Assembly (NCBI GenBank): GCA_017646555.1
Contig: JAGCMG010000144.1
Location: 1-5,058 of the forward strand
Origin: Clostridia bacterium
Lineage (GTDB): Bacteria; Bacillota; Clostridia; Christensenellales; Borkfalkiaceae
Reading direction: 5' to 3'
Length of the DNA stretch: 5,058 nucleotides
Shown here: positions 1 to 4,351 of the stretch, piece after piece
Position numbering within the stretch: the stretch's first letter is position 1
Layout of the letters: each line of letters starts with the position of its first letter
Notes under the pieces: model-generated
What the model saw: the letters and a program-made list of their open reading frames with translations, nothing else
Databases searched by the model: none
Told to the model about the DNA's origin: nothing
Program-made: the position numbers and the translations under genes

Positions 1-2
1 CG

Positions 3-194
3 CAGCTCGTTCTTCCGGATACCATAACAACGATCGGACATAATGCCTTTGATGGCTGCTCCAAGCTAGGTTCGTGGTGTGTTCAAAGGTATCGGCGCAA
101 TCGCATTACTTGTTGCAGGTTCAGTCTTAATCATTACCGAATTTACTTACGCATCATTTGCAACGGCAGGTACTGTTGCTGTAGCAGAACTTAG
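3..194 (+). pseudogene. Fragment of a BspA-like leucine-rich-repeat (LRR_5) protein, out of frame after about base 70
   Basis: Read from base 3, the first 22 or so codons give a sequence with LPDTITTIGHNAFDGCSKL. This is a textbook LRR_5 (BspA-like/Treponema LRR) unit: the I..IG..AF.GCS.L consensus of cell-surface repeat proteins in Firmicutes and spirochaetes. A genuine repeat should continue with a hydrophobic strand such as TSVTIP. After SKLGS the frame instead turns into cysteine- and arginine-rich nonsense (WCVQRYRRNRI) and stops at 192-194. From there on the real coding signal is in frame 1. The LRR reading is therefore supported only for bases 3 to about 70. The gene extends off the left edge, so its full size, signal peptide and anchor cannot be seen. 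It could be the broken 3' end of a surface protein or one side of an assembly join. Confidence 0.6.
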
Positions 195-372
195 CATCGG
201 CTTTGCAATTGCTGGTGTTATTATGGTAGCGTTCGCGTTAGTTTCCGTTTATAAAGCAACGTATACAGTTGGTAAGAAGATTGGTTCGGCAATGTTAAAC
301 AACGTAGGTATTACTGCAACCGTTATCGCATTGATACTCATCTTGTTCTACTGTTTAGGTATTTTAAGTTAA
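79..372 (+). CDS. Small three-helix membrane protein of unknown function (possibly 5'-truncated)
   Basis: This is a 97-residue hydrophobic protein that I cannot assign to a family. Visible helices are at about residues 5-20 (IGAIALLVAGSVLIIT), 38-58 (a long Ala/Gly/Val segment ending in SVY) and 77-96 (an Ile/Leu-rich C-terminus). The basic residues K59, K66 and K67 between helices 2 and 3 suggest that loop is cytoplasmic, giving an N-in, C-out topology. The GTG at 79 is the first usable start after the in-frame TAG at 67-69. It has only a weak AGG eight bases upstream and no convincing ribosome binding site. The base just before it belongs to LRR sequence in another frame. The natural N-terminus may therefore have been lost at a junction. 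A strong terminator follows six bases after the stop. A small holin or toxin-like membrane peptide is possible, but nothing specific supports it. Confidence 0.6.
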   Translation: MFKGIGAIALLVAGSVLIITEFTYASFATAGTVAVAELSIGFAIAGVIMVAFALVSVYKATYTVGKKIGSAMLNNVGITATVIALILILFYCLGILS

Positions 373-377
373 AAAAT

Positions 378-404
378 AAAGCGACGGTTAATCCGTCGCT
401 TTTT
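378..404 (+). terminator. Strong intrinsic terminator after the membrane protein gene
   Basis: There is a perfect 10-bp stem, AAAGCGACGG paired with CCGTCGCTTT, with a 5-base TTAAT loop, and the 3' arm runs straight into five T's. An A-run just upstream (371-376) would give a T-run for transcription from the other strand, so it may work in both directions. It ends 14 bases before the ATG of the next gene. Confidence 0.9.
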
Positions 405-418
405 ATTGGAGAAGAAAA

Positions 419-595
419 ATGGATTTACCAAAAGACCCTTTTACTTTATTATCGTTTATAAATACCAAGTTAAGGGACGGCGATTATGATTTAGAAGAAT
501 TTTGCTATGAGTACGATATTTCTATTAGTGAAGTAGAAGAAAAATTGCAAGCAATAGGCTATAAATATGATAAAAAATTGAATAAATTTGCTTAA
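419..595 (+). CDS. DUF4250 domain-containing protein, 58 aa
   Basis: This small acidic protein opens with MDLPKDPFTLLSFINTKLRD and ends near LQAIGYKYDKKLNKF. It matches the DUF4250 family, whose short members (about 55-60 residues) share an N-terminal LPxDPxxLLSxxNTKLRD block and a C-terminal LxxxLxxIGYxYD block. The family's function is unknown. The length is that of a complete member, with no signal peptide or membrane segment, so it is probably cytoplasmic. The start is well fixed: GGAG at 408-411 lies seven bases before the ATG at 419. The gene sits immediately behind a strong terminator with no room for a promoter between them. Expression therefore requires readthrough from upstream or a promoter inside the preceding gene, and I find no good one there. 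The family assignment is from memory of the consensus, and the match is close. Confidence 0.85.
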   Translation: MDLPKDPFTLLSFINTKLRDGDYDLEEFCYEYDISISEVEEKLQAIGYKYDKKLNKFA

Positions 596-615
596 AAAAC
601 GAAATGATTAAAATC

Positions 616-649
616 GCTTGTAAAAAAAATGCAAGTTTTCAATTTTTTT
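616..649 (+). terminator. Possible weak terminator after the DUF4250 gene
   Basis: A 6-bp stem with wobbles (GCTTGT at 616-621 with GCAAGT at 631-636) is followed by TTT and then, after a short gap, seven T's at 643-649. An alternative pairing of the A-run at 623-629 with that T-run is also possible. Both stems are weak. The call rests mainly on the position between a gene end and a new promoter. Confidence 0.35.
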
Positions 650-661
650 GTTTATAAACGT

Positions 662-690
662 TTGACAAAGTAAAGTAATTTTAGTATGAT
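662..690 (+). promoter_or_regulatory. Sigma-A promoter of the tRNA cluster
   Basis: A perfect -35 box TTGACA (662-667) is separated by exactly 17 bases from TATGAT (685-690, 5 of 6 to consensus). An A/T-rich stretch upstream could act as an UP element, and a perfect 10-bp palindrome GTTTATAAAC lies at 650-659. The predicted start is about base 696-697. The first stable genes downstream are the six tRNAs, which fits a strong constitutive promoter. Confidence 0.88.
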
Positions 691-696
691 ATATAG

Positions 697-807
697 GCTA
701 AATGAAAGGCATCGGGTAAGTATGCTTTACAGCACAAGGTGTAAAGTGTAATCGGACAGCCGTTCTGCGCAACCACAAAAGCTAACAAAAAGTAGCAAGG
801 AGCGTGC
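697..807 (+). other. 5' leader of the tRNA transcript with one clear hairpin
   Basis: About 110 nt separate the predicted transcription start from the first tRNA. No open reading frame with a ribosome binding site and no tRNA, T-box or riboswitch consensus is visible. The main structure is CTTTACA (about 725-731) paired with TGTAAAG (about 740-746) around an 8-base loop, extendable by two wobble pairs. No T-run follows, so it is not a terminator. It may simply be a processing leader removed by RNase P at base 808. Confidence 0.45.
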
Positions 808-881
<74 letters not shown>

Positions 882-906
882 AAACAAGCACTGTACAGTG
901 CGATAT

Positions 907-983
907 GCACCTGTAGCTCAGCTGGATAGAGCAACGGCCTTCTAAGCCGTGTGTCAGGGGTTCGACTCCCTTCAGGCGCACCA
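907..983 (+). tRNA. tRNA-Arg (anticodon TCT)
   Basis: The D stem is GCTC/GAGC. The anticodon stem ACGGC/GCCGT encloses loop CTTCTAA with anticodon TCT at 941-943. The T arm AGGGG/CCCTT surrounds TTCGACT. The discriminator is A980 and CCA is encoded at 981-983. It decodes AGA/AGG, the main arginine codons in AT-rich genomes. The acceptor stem GCACCTG (907-913) against CAGGCGC (973-979) has one defect, an A·C mismatch at position 3:70 (bases 909 and 977). All other stems are intact. Confidence 0.96.
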
Positions 984-988
984 AATAC

Positions 989-1066
989 GGCGGGTGTAGC
1001 TCACATGGCTAGAGCGCAAGATTGTGGCTCTTGAGGTAGTGGGTTCGATTCCCATCACTCGCCCCA
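989..1066 (+). tRNA. tRNA-His (anticodon GTG)
   Basis: The anticodon stem CAAGA/TCTTG encloses loop TTGTGGC with anticodon GTG at 1024-1026. The histidine hallmark is present: an extra G at -1 (base 989) opposite discriminator C1063. The acceptor GCGGGTG (990-996) pairs with CACTCGC (1056-1062) with one G·T wobble. CCA is encoded at 1064-1066. Its T arm and neighbouring acceptor bases repeat those of the tRNA-Gly gene exactly over 20 bases (854-873 and 1039-1058), which is consistent with duplication or gene conversion between the two. Confidence 0.97.
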
Positions 1067-1074
1067 AACTAAAT

Positions 1075-1149
1075 AGGGGTGTCGCCAAGCGGTAAGGCAC
1101 TGGATTTTGATTCCAGCATTCGTAAGTTCGAATCTTGCCACCCCTGCCA
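1075..1149 (+). tRNA. tRNA-Gln (anticodon TTG)
   Basis: The acceptor AGGGGTG (1075-1081) pairs perfectly with CACCCCT (1139-1145). The anticodon stem CTGGA/TCCAG encloses loop TTTTGAT with anticodon TTG at 1107-1109. The T arm is GTAAG-TTCGAAT-CTTGC. The discriminator is G1146, typical for Gln, and CCA is encoded at 1147-1149. The first pair is A1-T72, a weak pair that suits recognition by glutaminyl or non-discriminating glutamyl synthetase. It decodes CAA/CAG. Confidence 0.96.
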
Positions 1150-1162
1150 AAACCAATTTAAT

Positions 1163-1238
1163 GCCCCATTAGCTCAGTTGGCAGAGCACGTGACTTTTAA
1201 TCACGGTGTCCCGAGTTCGAATCTCGGATGGAGCACCA
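1163..1238 (+). tRNA. tRNA-Lys (anticodon TTT)
   Basis: The anticodon stem CGTGA/TCACG encloses loop CTTTTAA with anticodon TTT at 1196-1198. The T arm is CCGAG-TTCGAAT-CTCGG. The discriminator is A1235 and CCA is encoded at 1236-1238. It decodes AAA and AAG. The acceptor GCCCCAT (1163-1169) against ATGGAGC (1228-1234) contains a C·A mismatch at 3:70 (bases 1165 and 1232). The other six pairs are Watson-Crick. Confidence 0.96.
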
Positions 1239-1243
1239 AATAC

Positions 1244-1319
1244 GCGCTATTAGCTCAGTTGGTAGAGCAACTGACTCTTAATCAGTGGGTCCTGGGTTCG
1301 AGTCCCCGATGGCGCACCA
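1244..1319 (+). tRNA. tRNA-Lys (anticodon CTT)
   Basis: The anticodon stem ACTGA/TCAGT encloses loop CTCTTAA with anticodon CTT at 1277-1279, reading AAG only. The acceptor GCGCTAT (1244-1250) pairs with ATGGCGC (1309-1315) with one T·G wobble. The discriminator is A1316 and CCA is encoded at 1317-1319. The T stem CTGGG/CCCCG carries a T·C mismatch at 50:64 (bases 1293 and 1307). It is the last tRNA of the cluster, with the terminator four bases downstream. Confidence 0.95.
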
Positions 1320-1322
1320 CTA

Positions 1323-1350
1323 TGAGTAGGAAACCCTACTCTTTTTTTAT
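1323..1350 (+). repeat. 28-bp direct repeat carrying the terminator, first copy (second at 1462-1489)
   Basis: The 28 bases at 1323-1350 are identical to 1462-1489, covering the whole terminator stem-loop and T-run plus AT. The flanks differ after the repeat, and upstream the two copies differ by one T. The pair brackets a GC-rich segment. Confidence 0.9.
1324..1348 (+). terminator. Intrinsic terminator of the tRNA cluster (copy 1)
   Basis: GAGTAGG (1324-1330) pairs perfectly with CCTACTC (1335-1341) around an AAAC loop, followed by seven T's (1342-1348). It lies four bases after the CCA of the last tRNA. Confidence 0.95.
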
Positions 1351-1461
1351 GCGTAAAAAGGGGGACTCGAACTGCGTTCGCCCACTAGCGTGGCAGCAAC
1401 CCTTTTGTCCTAATGGACATTTCCCCTAGCAGGGGAATCTCCCCGACGGCGCTTTCGCTAT
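1351..1461. other. GC-rich, hairpin-dense element between twin terminators
   Basis: The segment is visibly more GC-rich than its surroundings and contains little but inverted repeats. AAAAGGG (1356-1362) pairs with CCCTTTT (1400-1406) and encloses two hairpins, CGAAC-tgc-GTTCG (1368-1380) and CCAC-tagc-GTGG (1382-1393). Then come TGTCC-taat-GGACA (1406-1419), TTCCCC-tagca-GGGGAA (1421-1437) and a short GCG/CGC hairpin (1449-1458). No credible ORF, RBS or promoter is seen inside. The minus strand reads GTTCGAGTCCCC at 1372-1361, matching the T arm of the adjacent tRNA-Lys(CTT), but no full tRNA can be folded. It may be a degenerate tRNA-derived or REP/MITE-like repeat, or a structured RNA. The function is unknown. 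Confidence 0.5.
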
Positions 1462-1462
1462 T

Positions 1463-1487
1463 GAGTAGGAAACCCTACTCTTTTTTT
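1463..1487 (+). terminator. Intrinsic terminator, exact second copy
   Basis: The stem GAGTAGG/CCTACTC, the AAAC loop and the seven T's (1481-1487) are the same as in the terminator at 1324-1348. It would catch transcripts that pass the first terminator and insulates the acyltransferase gene from the tRNA transcript. Confidence 0.92.
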
Positions 1488-1543
1488 ATTTTAAACTTTA
1501 ATTATAAAATCTTTGTCGGAATTATGGAAAAAATTTTTTAATA

Positions 1544-1552
1544 TGATATAAT
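1544..1552 (+). promoter_or_regulatory. Extended -10 promoter at the start of the acyltransferase gene
   Basis: TGATATAAT is a perfect extended -10 element (TGN plus TATAAT at 1547-1552). No recognisable -35 box lies 16-18 bases upstream, as is usual for extended -10 promoters. Transcription would start about 6-8 bases later, at or next to the ATG at 1559, so the mRNA would have essentially no 5' leader. Confidence 0.6.
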
Positions 1553-1558
1553 AAATTT

Positions 1559-2464
1559 ATGAAAAAAATGCAAGCGTATTTATCAAAATTTTTTAATGAA
1601 TTTAATTATTTATCTACCGACGCTGAATACTTATTATCGGTATATAATAAAATTGTCAAAAATAAAAAAGCGTTCAAAATTTTTTATAAAAGCATTAAAC
1701 TTTACAAAAAGTCAAAGGACATTGATTTTTTAAAAATATTAGAATATTCTAATCAAACGGCAAAAATAATCAGCGAACACGAATACGCTGTAAATTTTTT
1801 AACACTCGCTTGCCTTACTAAAACTCAACAAAAATACTACAAAAAAGCCAAATTACCATATGATTTATATTACAACACAATGCTTGATTTACGGTATAAA
1901 TTAGATGAGTGCAAGTTGGTAAAGGGGAAAGTTGGGACTTTCGTACCAAACTGGTATGCACGCTTTTTCTCTCTTAAACTATTTACCTTTTCGCGTTTGC
2001 AGTTTGAAATAAAAACTTTCGGCAAAGACTACCTAAAAAACGGCAATAAACTTTTGGCTGACAGCAAAGTTTTAAATGTGCATATACCACGCTCAAAACA
2101 GCCGTTAAGCGAAGAACTTTTTATAAAATCGTTCAAGCAAGCAAAAGAATTTTTCAAAGATACGCTTGGTGAAAATCCTGCGTTTGTTTGTCATAGTTGG
2201 TTACTTTATCCCGACACGCTTTCGTTATATAGTGAAAACTCTAACACCTATAAGTTTGCAAAGTTATTCGATATAATATCAACGGGCGAAAACGAAAACA
2301 ATGAAGACCTTTGGCGATTATTCGACACCGACGAAAAAGACCCGACTAAATTGCCTAACGATACTTCTATAAGGCGCGCGTTTATTTCGCACTTAAAAAG
2401 CGGTGGAAAAACGGGTTGGGGCTACGGCGTGTTTTTTTATCAAGATTTACACGCTAAAATATAA
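1559..2464 (+). CDS. Probable N-acyltransferase with NAT_N and GNAT_C domains, 301 aa
   Basis: The protein matches my recollection of the clostridial 'acyltransferase domain-containing protein' family. It has a helical N-terminal domain (NAT_N, about residues 1-130) and a GNAT-like C-terminal domain (GNAT_C, about 132-295). Family-type blocks are VPNWYARFFSLKLF (129-142), RLQFE (146-150), NVHIPRS (173-179), AFVCHSWLL (208-216) and LPNDTSIRRA (265-274), ending in GYGVFF. GNAT folds transfer acyl groups from acyl-CoA to amines, but the substrate of this family is not known to me and cannot be read from the sequence. No signal peptide or membrane helix is seen, so it is probably cytosolic. The length looks complete. 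The gene is very AT- and lysine-rich. No Shine-Dalgarno precedes the ATG at 1559 or the second in-frame ATG at 1568. It stands alone between a terminator and the next promoter. Confidence 0.75.
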   Translation: MKKMQAYLSKFFNEFNYLSTDAEYLLSVYNKIVKNKKAFKIFYKSIKLYKKSKDIDFLKILEYSNQTAKIISEHEYAVNFLTLACLTKTQQKYYKKAKLPYDLYYNTMLDLRYKLDECKLVKGKVGTFVPNWYARFFSLKLFTFSRLQFEIKTFGKDYLKNGNKLLADSKVLNVHIPRSKQPLSEELFIKSFKQAKEFFKDTLGENPAFVCHSWLLYPDTLSLYSENSNTYKFAKLFDIISTGENENNEDLWRLFDTDEKDPTKLPNDTSIRRAFISHLKSGGKTGWGYGVFFYQDLHAKI

Positions 2465-2470
2465 ACATTT

Positions 2471-2505
2471 ATGCGTTAAAACCTGAAAAAGAGGTTGACC
2501 TACGC
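2471..2505 (+). terminator. Possible terminator hairpin after the acyltransferase gene
   Basis: GCGT (about 2473-2476) and ACGC (2502-2505) enclose AACCT/AGGTT around a gaaaaag loop. The sequence after it is AT-rich but lacks an unbroken T-run, and the 3' arm overlaps the -35 box of the next gene. Termination is therefore only a possibility. Confidence 0.35.
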
Positions 2506-2524
2506 TATTTAAATTTGTTATTAT
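2495..2524 (+). promoter_or_regulatory. Promoter of the phosphohexomutase gene
   Basis: TTGACC (2495-2500, 5 of 6) and TATTAT (2519-2524, 5 of 6) are 18 bases apart. The predicted start is near 2531, giving a leader of about 45 nt. A TATAAT at 2524-2529 also exists but has no -35 box at the right distance. The long A/T-only stretch (2518-2553) makes the exact -10 uncertain. Confidence 0.6.
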
Positions 2525-2563
2525 ATAATATATAAATAATATAATATATTTAAATACATTTTT

Positions 2564-2569
2564 AAGGAG
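2564..2569 (+). promoter_or_regulatory. Ribosome binding site of the phosphohexomutase gene
   Basis: AAGGAG lies five bases before the ATG at 2575 and fixes the start. The contrast with the acyltransferase gene, which lacks any such site, is clear. Confidence 0.9.
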
Positions 2570-2574
2570 TACTT

Positions 2575-4290
2575 ATGTACAAAAAATTATATAATCATTG
2601 GCTTGATAGTGATGTTTTAACTTCTGCGGAAAAAGAAGAACTTCTCGCTATTAAAAATGATGAAAAGGAAATTGAATATCGTTTCGCTAAAGACGTAGAA
2701 TTCGGCACGGCAGGTATGCGTGGACTTTTAGGGCTCGGTACTAATATGCTCAACGTTTACACCGTTAAACGCGCTACTCAAGCGCTTGCTGATTACATTA
2801 AATCTCTTGGCGAAACGGAAATGAAAAGGGGTGTTGCAATCTCTTACGATACCCGTTTTAATTCGGACGTGTTTGCAAAAGTATCTGCTGACGTGTTATC
2901 GGCTAACGGAATAAACGCGTATATCTTCGACGACGTTCGCCCCGTACCTATGTTATCTTTTGCCGTTAGACACTTAAACGCTATCGCGGGTATTATGATT
3001 ACGGCATCACATAACCCTAAAGAATACAACGGTTATAAGGTTTACGGTGAAGACGGCGCGCAAATGTCGCCTGAAGCAACTGCTTTCGTTGTAGACGGAA
3101 TAAACAAAATCGGCGATTGCTTGTCCGATAAAATTCTTTCAACCCCTAATAGTGATTTAATCACCGTTATCGGCAAAGCCGTTGACGACGCTTATTATAA
3201 CGAACTTTCTAAACTTTGCTTATCACCACTTGCCGTTGAAAAAATGGGTAAAGACATTAAACTCGTTTATACGCCGGTTCACGGTAGTGGTTTCGTTCCC
3301 GTAACCACTATGCTTTCAAAACTTGGCATAAAGGCTACTTTAGTTGATGAACAAGTAAATAAAGATAGTGCTTTTTCTACCGTTAAAGTTCCTAATCCTG
3401 AATATAAAGAAACTTTATCAATGGGTATTGCGCTCGCTGATAAAATCGGCGCAGACGTAGTGTTTGGTACCGACCCTGACTGTGATAGACTCGGCGTTGC
3501 AATTAGAAACGATAAGGGTGAATTTGAGGCGCTTTCGGGTAACGACGTTGGTATTATGCTTTTAGACTATATTCTTTTACGCTTGAAAGAAAGTGGTAAA
3601 GATTTATCTAACGGCTTTATCGTAAAGAGTTTCGTAACGACTTCAATGGCGCAAGCCGTTGCTAAAGATTACGGTGTTGAAGTTATGGAAACGCCGGTTG
3701 GCTTTAAATTTATAGGCGAAAAAATTAAACTTTTTGCTGACACTGGTAAAAAGGAATACCTTTTCGGGTTTGAAGAAAGTTGTGGATATCTTCGTGGAAC
3801 TCACGCGCGTGATAAGGACGCTGTCGTTGCAAGTATGCTTTTTGCTGAAATGGTTTGCTACTATCAAATGAACAAAATTTCCGTTTACGGTAGATTACAA
3901 TTATTATTCAAGCGTTACGGATATTTCTTATCAAAATCGGTTGCAATCAATTTTTCGGGGCTTTCGGCTATGGACGATATGAACGCTATCGTTAACAAAA
4001 TGAAAGTTAAGGAAATTTATTCAATCGGTGGCGTTAAGGTTGACGCGATTAGAGATTATTCTTCGGCAAAGCGCGCCGATATGAATACTAAAGAAGTAAC
4101 TTCGTTAGATATTCCCAAGTGTAATTGCGTGTATTACGAACTTTCGGGTGGTGGTTTCGTATGCTTAAGACCAAGTGGTACCGAGCCAAAACTTAAGGTT
4201 TATTATATCGTTAAGGGCGAAAATATTGAAAATGCCGAGGAAATTTTTGAAAAAGTTAAGAGTGATTTTGAAGAAAAATTAAAGTCATAA
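2575..4290 (+). CDS. pgcA: Phosphoglucomutase/phosphomannomutase (alpha-D-phosphohexomutase), 571 aa
   Basis: The enzyme interconverts hexose 1- and 6-phosphates (glucose, possibly mannose) through a phosphoserine and a bisphosphorylated intermediate. It links glycolysis to UDP-glucose, glycogen and cell-surface polysaccharide synthesis in the cytosol. All four family loops are present and intact. FGTAGMRG (43-50) opens domain I. The catalytic loop is TASHNP with Ser145. The Mg2+ loop is GTDPDCDR (298-305) with Asp300, Asp302 and Asp304. The sugar-binding loop is GFEESCGY (398-405). The phosphate-binding loop near the C-terminus is RPSGTEPK (532-539). Length and motif spellings fit the PgcA-like branch of Firmicutes (about 570-580 aa) rather than the shorter 450-aa PMM/PGM or GlmM types. 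The start is supported by a strong RBS. It is monocistronic in this window. No clear terminator hairpin follows before the 23S promoter, so some readthrough is possible. Glucose versus mannose preference cannot be told from sequence. Confidence 0.95.
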   Translation: MYKKLYNHWLDSDVLTSAEKEELLAIKNDEKEIEYRFAKDVEFGTAGMRGLLGLGTNMLNVYTVKRATQALADYIKSLGETEMKRGVAISYDTRFNSDVFAKVSADVLSANGINAYIFDDVRPVPMLSFAVRHLNAIAGIMITASHNPKEYNGYKVYGEDGAQMSPEATAFVVDGINKIGDCLSDKILSTPNSDLITVIGKAVDDAYYNELSKLCLSPLAVEKMGKDIKLVYTPVHGSGFVPVTTMLSKLGIKATLVDEQVNKDSAFSTVKVPNPEYKETLSMGIALADKIGADVVFGTDPDCDRLGVAIRNDKGEFEALSGNDVGIMLLDYILLRLKESGKDLSNGFIVKSFVTTSMAQAVAKDYGVEVMETPVGFKFIGEKIKLFADTGKKEYLFGFEESCGYLRGTHARDKDAVVASMLFAEMVCYYQMNKISVYGRLQLLFKRYGYFLSKSVAINFSGLSAMDDMNAIVNKMKVKEIYSIGGVKVDAIRDYSSAKRADMNTKEVTSLDIPKCNCVYYELSGGGFVCLRPSGTEPKLKVYYIVKGENIENAEEIFEKVKSDFEEKLKS

Positions 4291-4318
4291 AAAAAATTAA
4301 AAAACCTTTGAAAATTAC

Positions 4319-4347
4319 TTGACTAAATTTTATATAAGTGTTAATAT
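4319..4347 (+). promoter_or_regulatory. Promoter of the 23S rRNA transcript
   Basis: TTGACT (4319-4324, 5 of 6) and TAATAT (4342-4347, 4 of 6) are separated by 17 bases. They follow A-tracts (about 4290-4315) that resemble an rRNA UP element. The predicted start is about 4354, at the first bases of a stable hairpin. It lies only 28 bases behind the phosphohexomutase stop codon. Confidence 0.72.
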
Positions 4348-4351
4348 AGTA

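Noticed and set aside
697..807. A tRNA, T-box or riboswitch in the tRNA leader
   Set aside because: There is no GTTCGANTC T-loop, no T-box TGGNACCGCG-like motif and no terminator/antiterminator pair. GCGCAACCA near 757-770 is not supported by an acceptor stem.
1079..1429. 116-aa plus-strand ORF
   Set aside because: It runs through tRNA-Gln, both tRNA-Lys genes and a terminator. The LAQLVEQLTLNQ-type text is tRNA sequence read as protein, and it has no RBS.
1351..1461. A complete minus-strand tRNA in the inter-terminator element
   Set aside because: Only a T-loop-like GTTCGAGTCCCC is present. The T stem does not pair (CGCAG against CCCCC), and no matching acceptor, anticodon arm or CCA end can be folded.
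2518..2553. A/T-only tract as a replication origin or repeat array
   Set aside because: It has overlapping TATAAT-like and palindromic AT steps, but no DnaA boxes or regular repeat unit. It is most simply the promoter and leader of the mutase gene.
2844..3867. Minus-strand ORFs of 61 and 74 aa inside the phosphohexomutase gene
   Set aside because: They are shadows of a strongly conserved coding frame with all motifs intact, and no initiation signals were seen.
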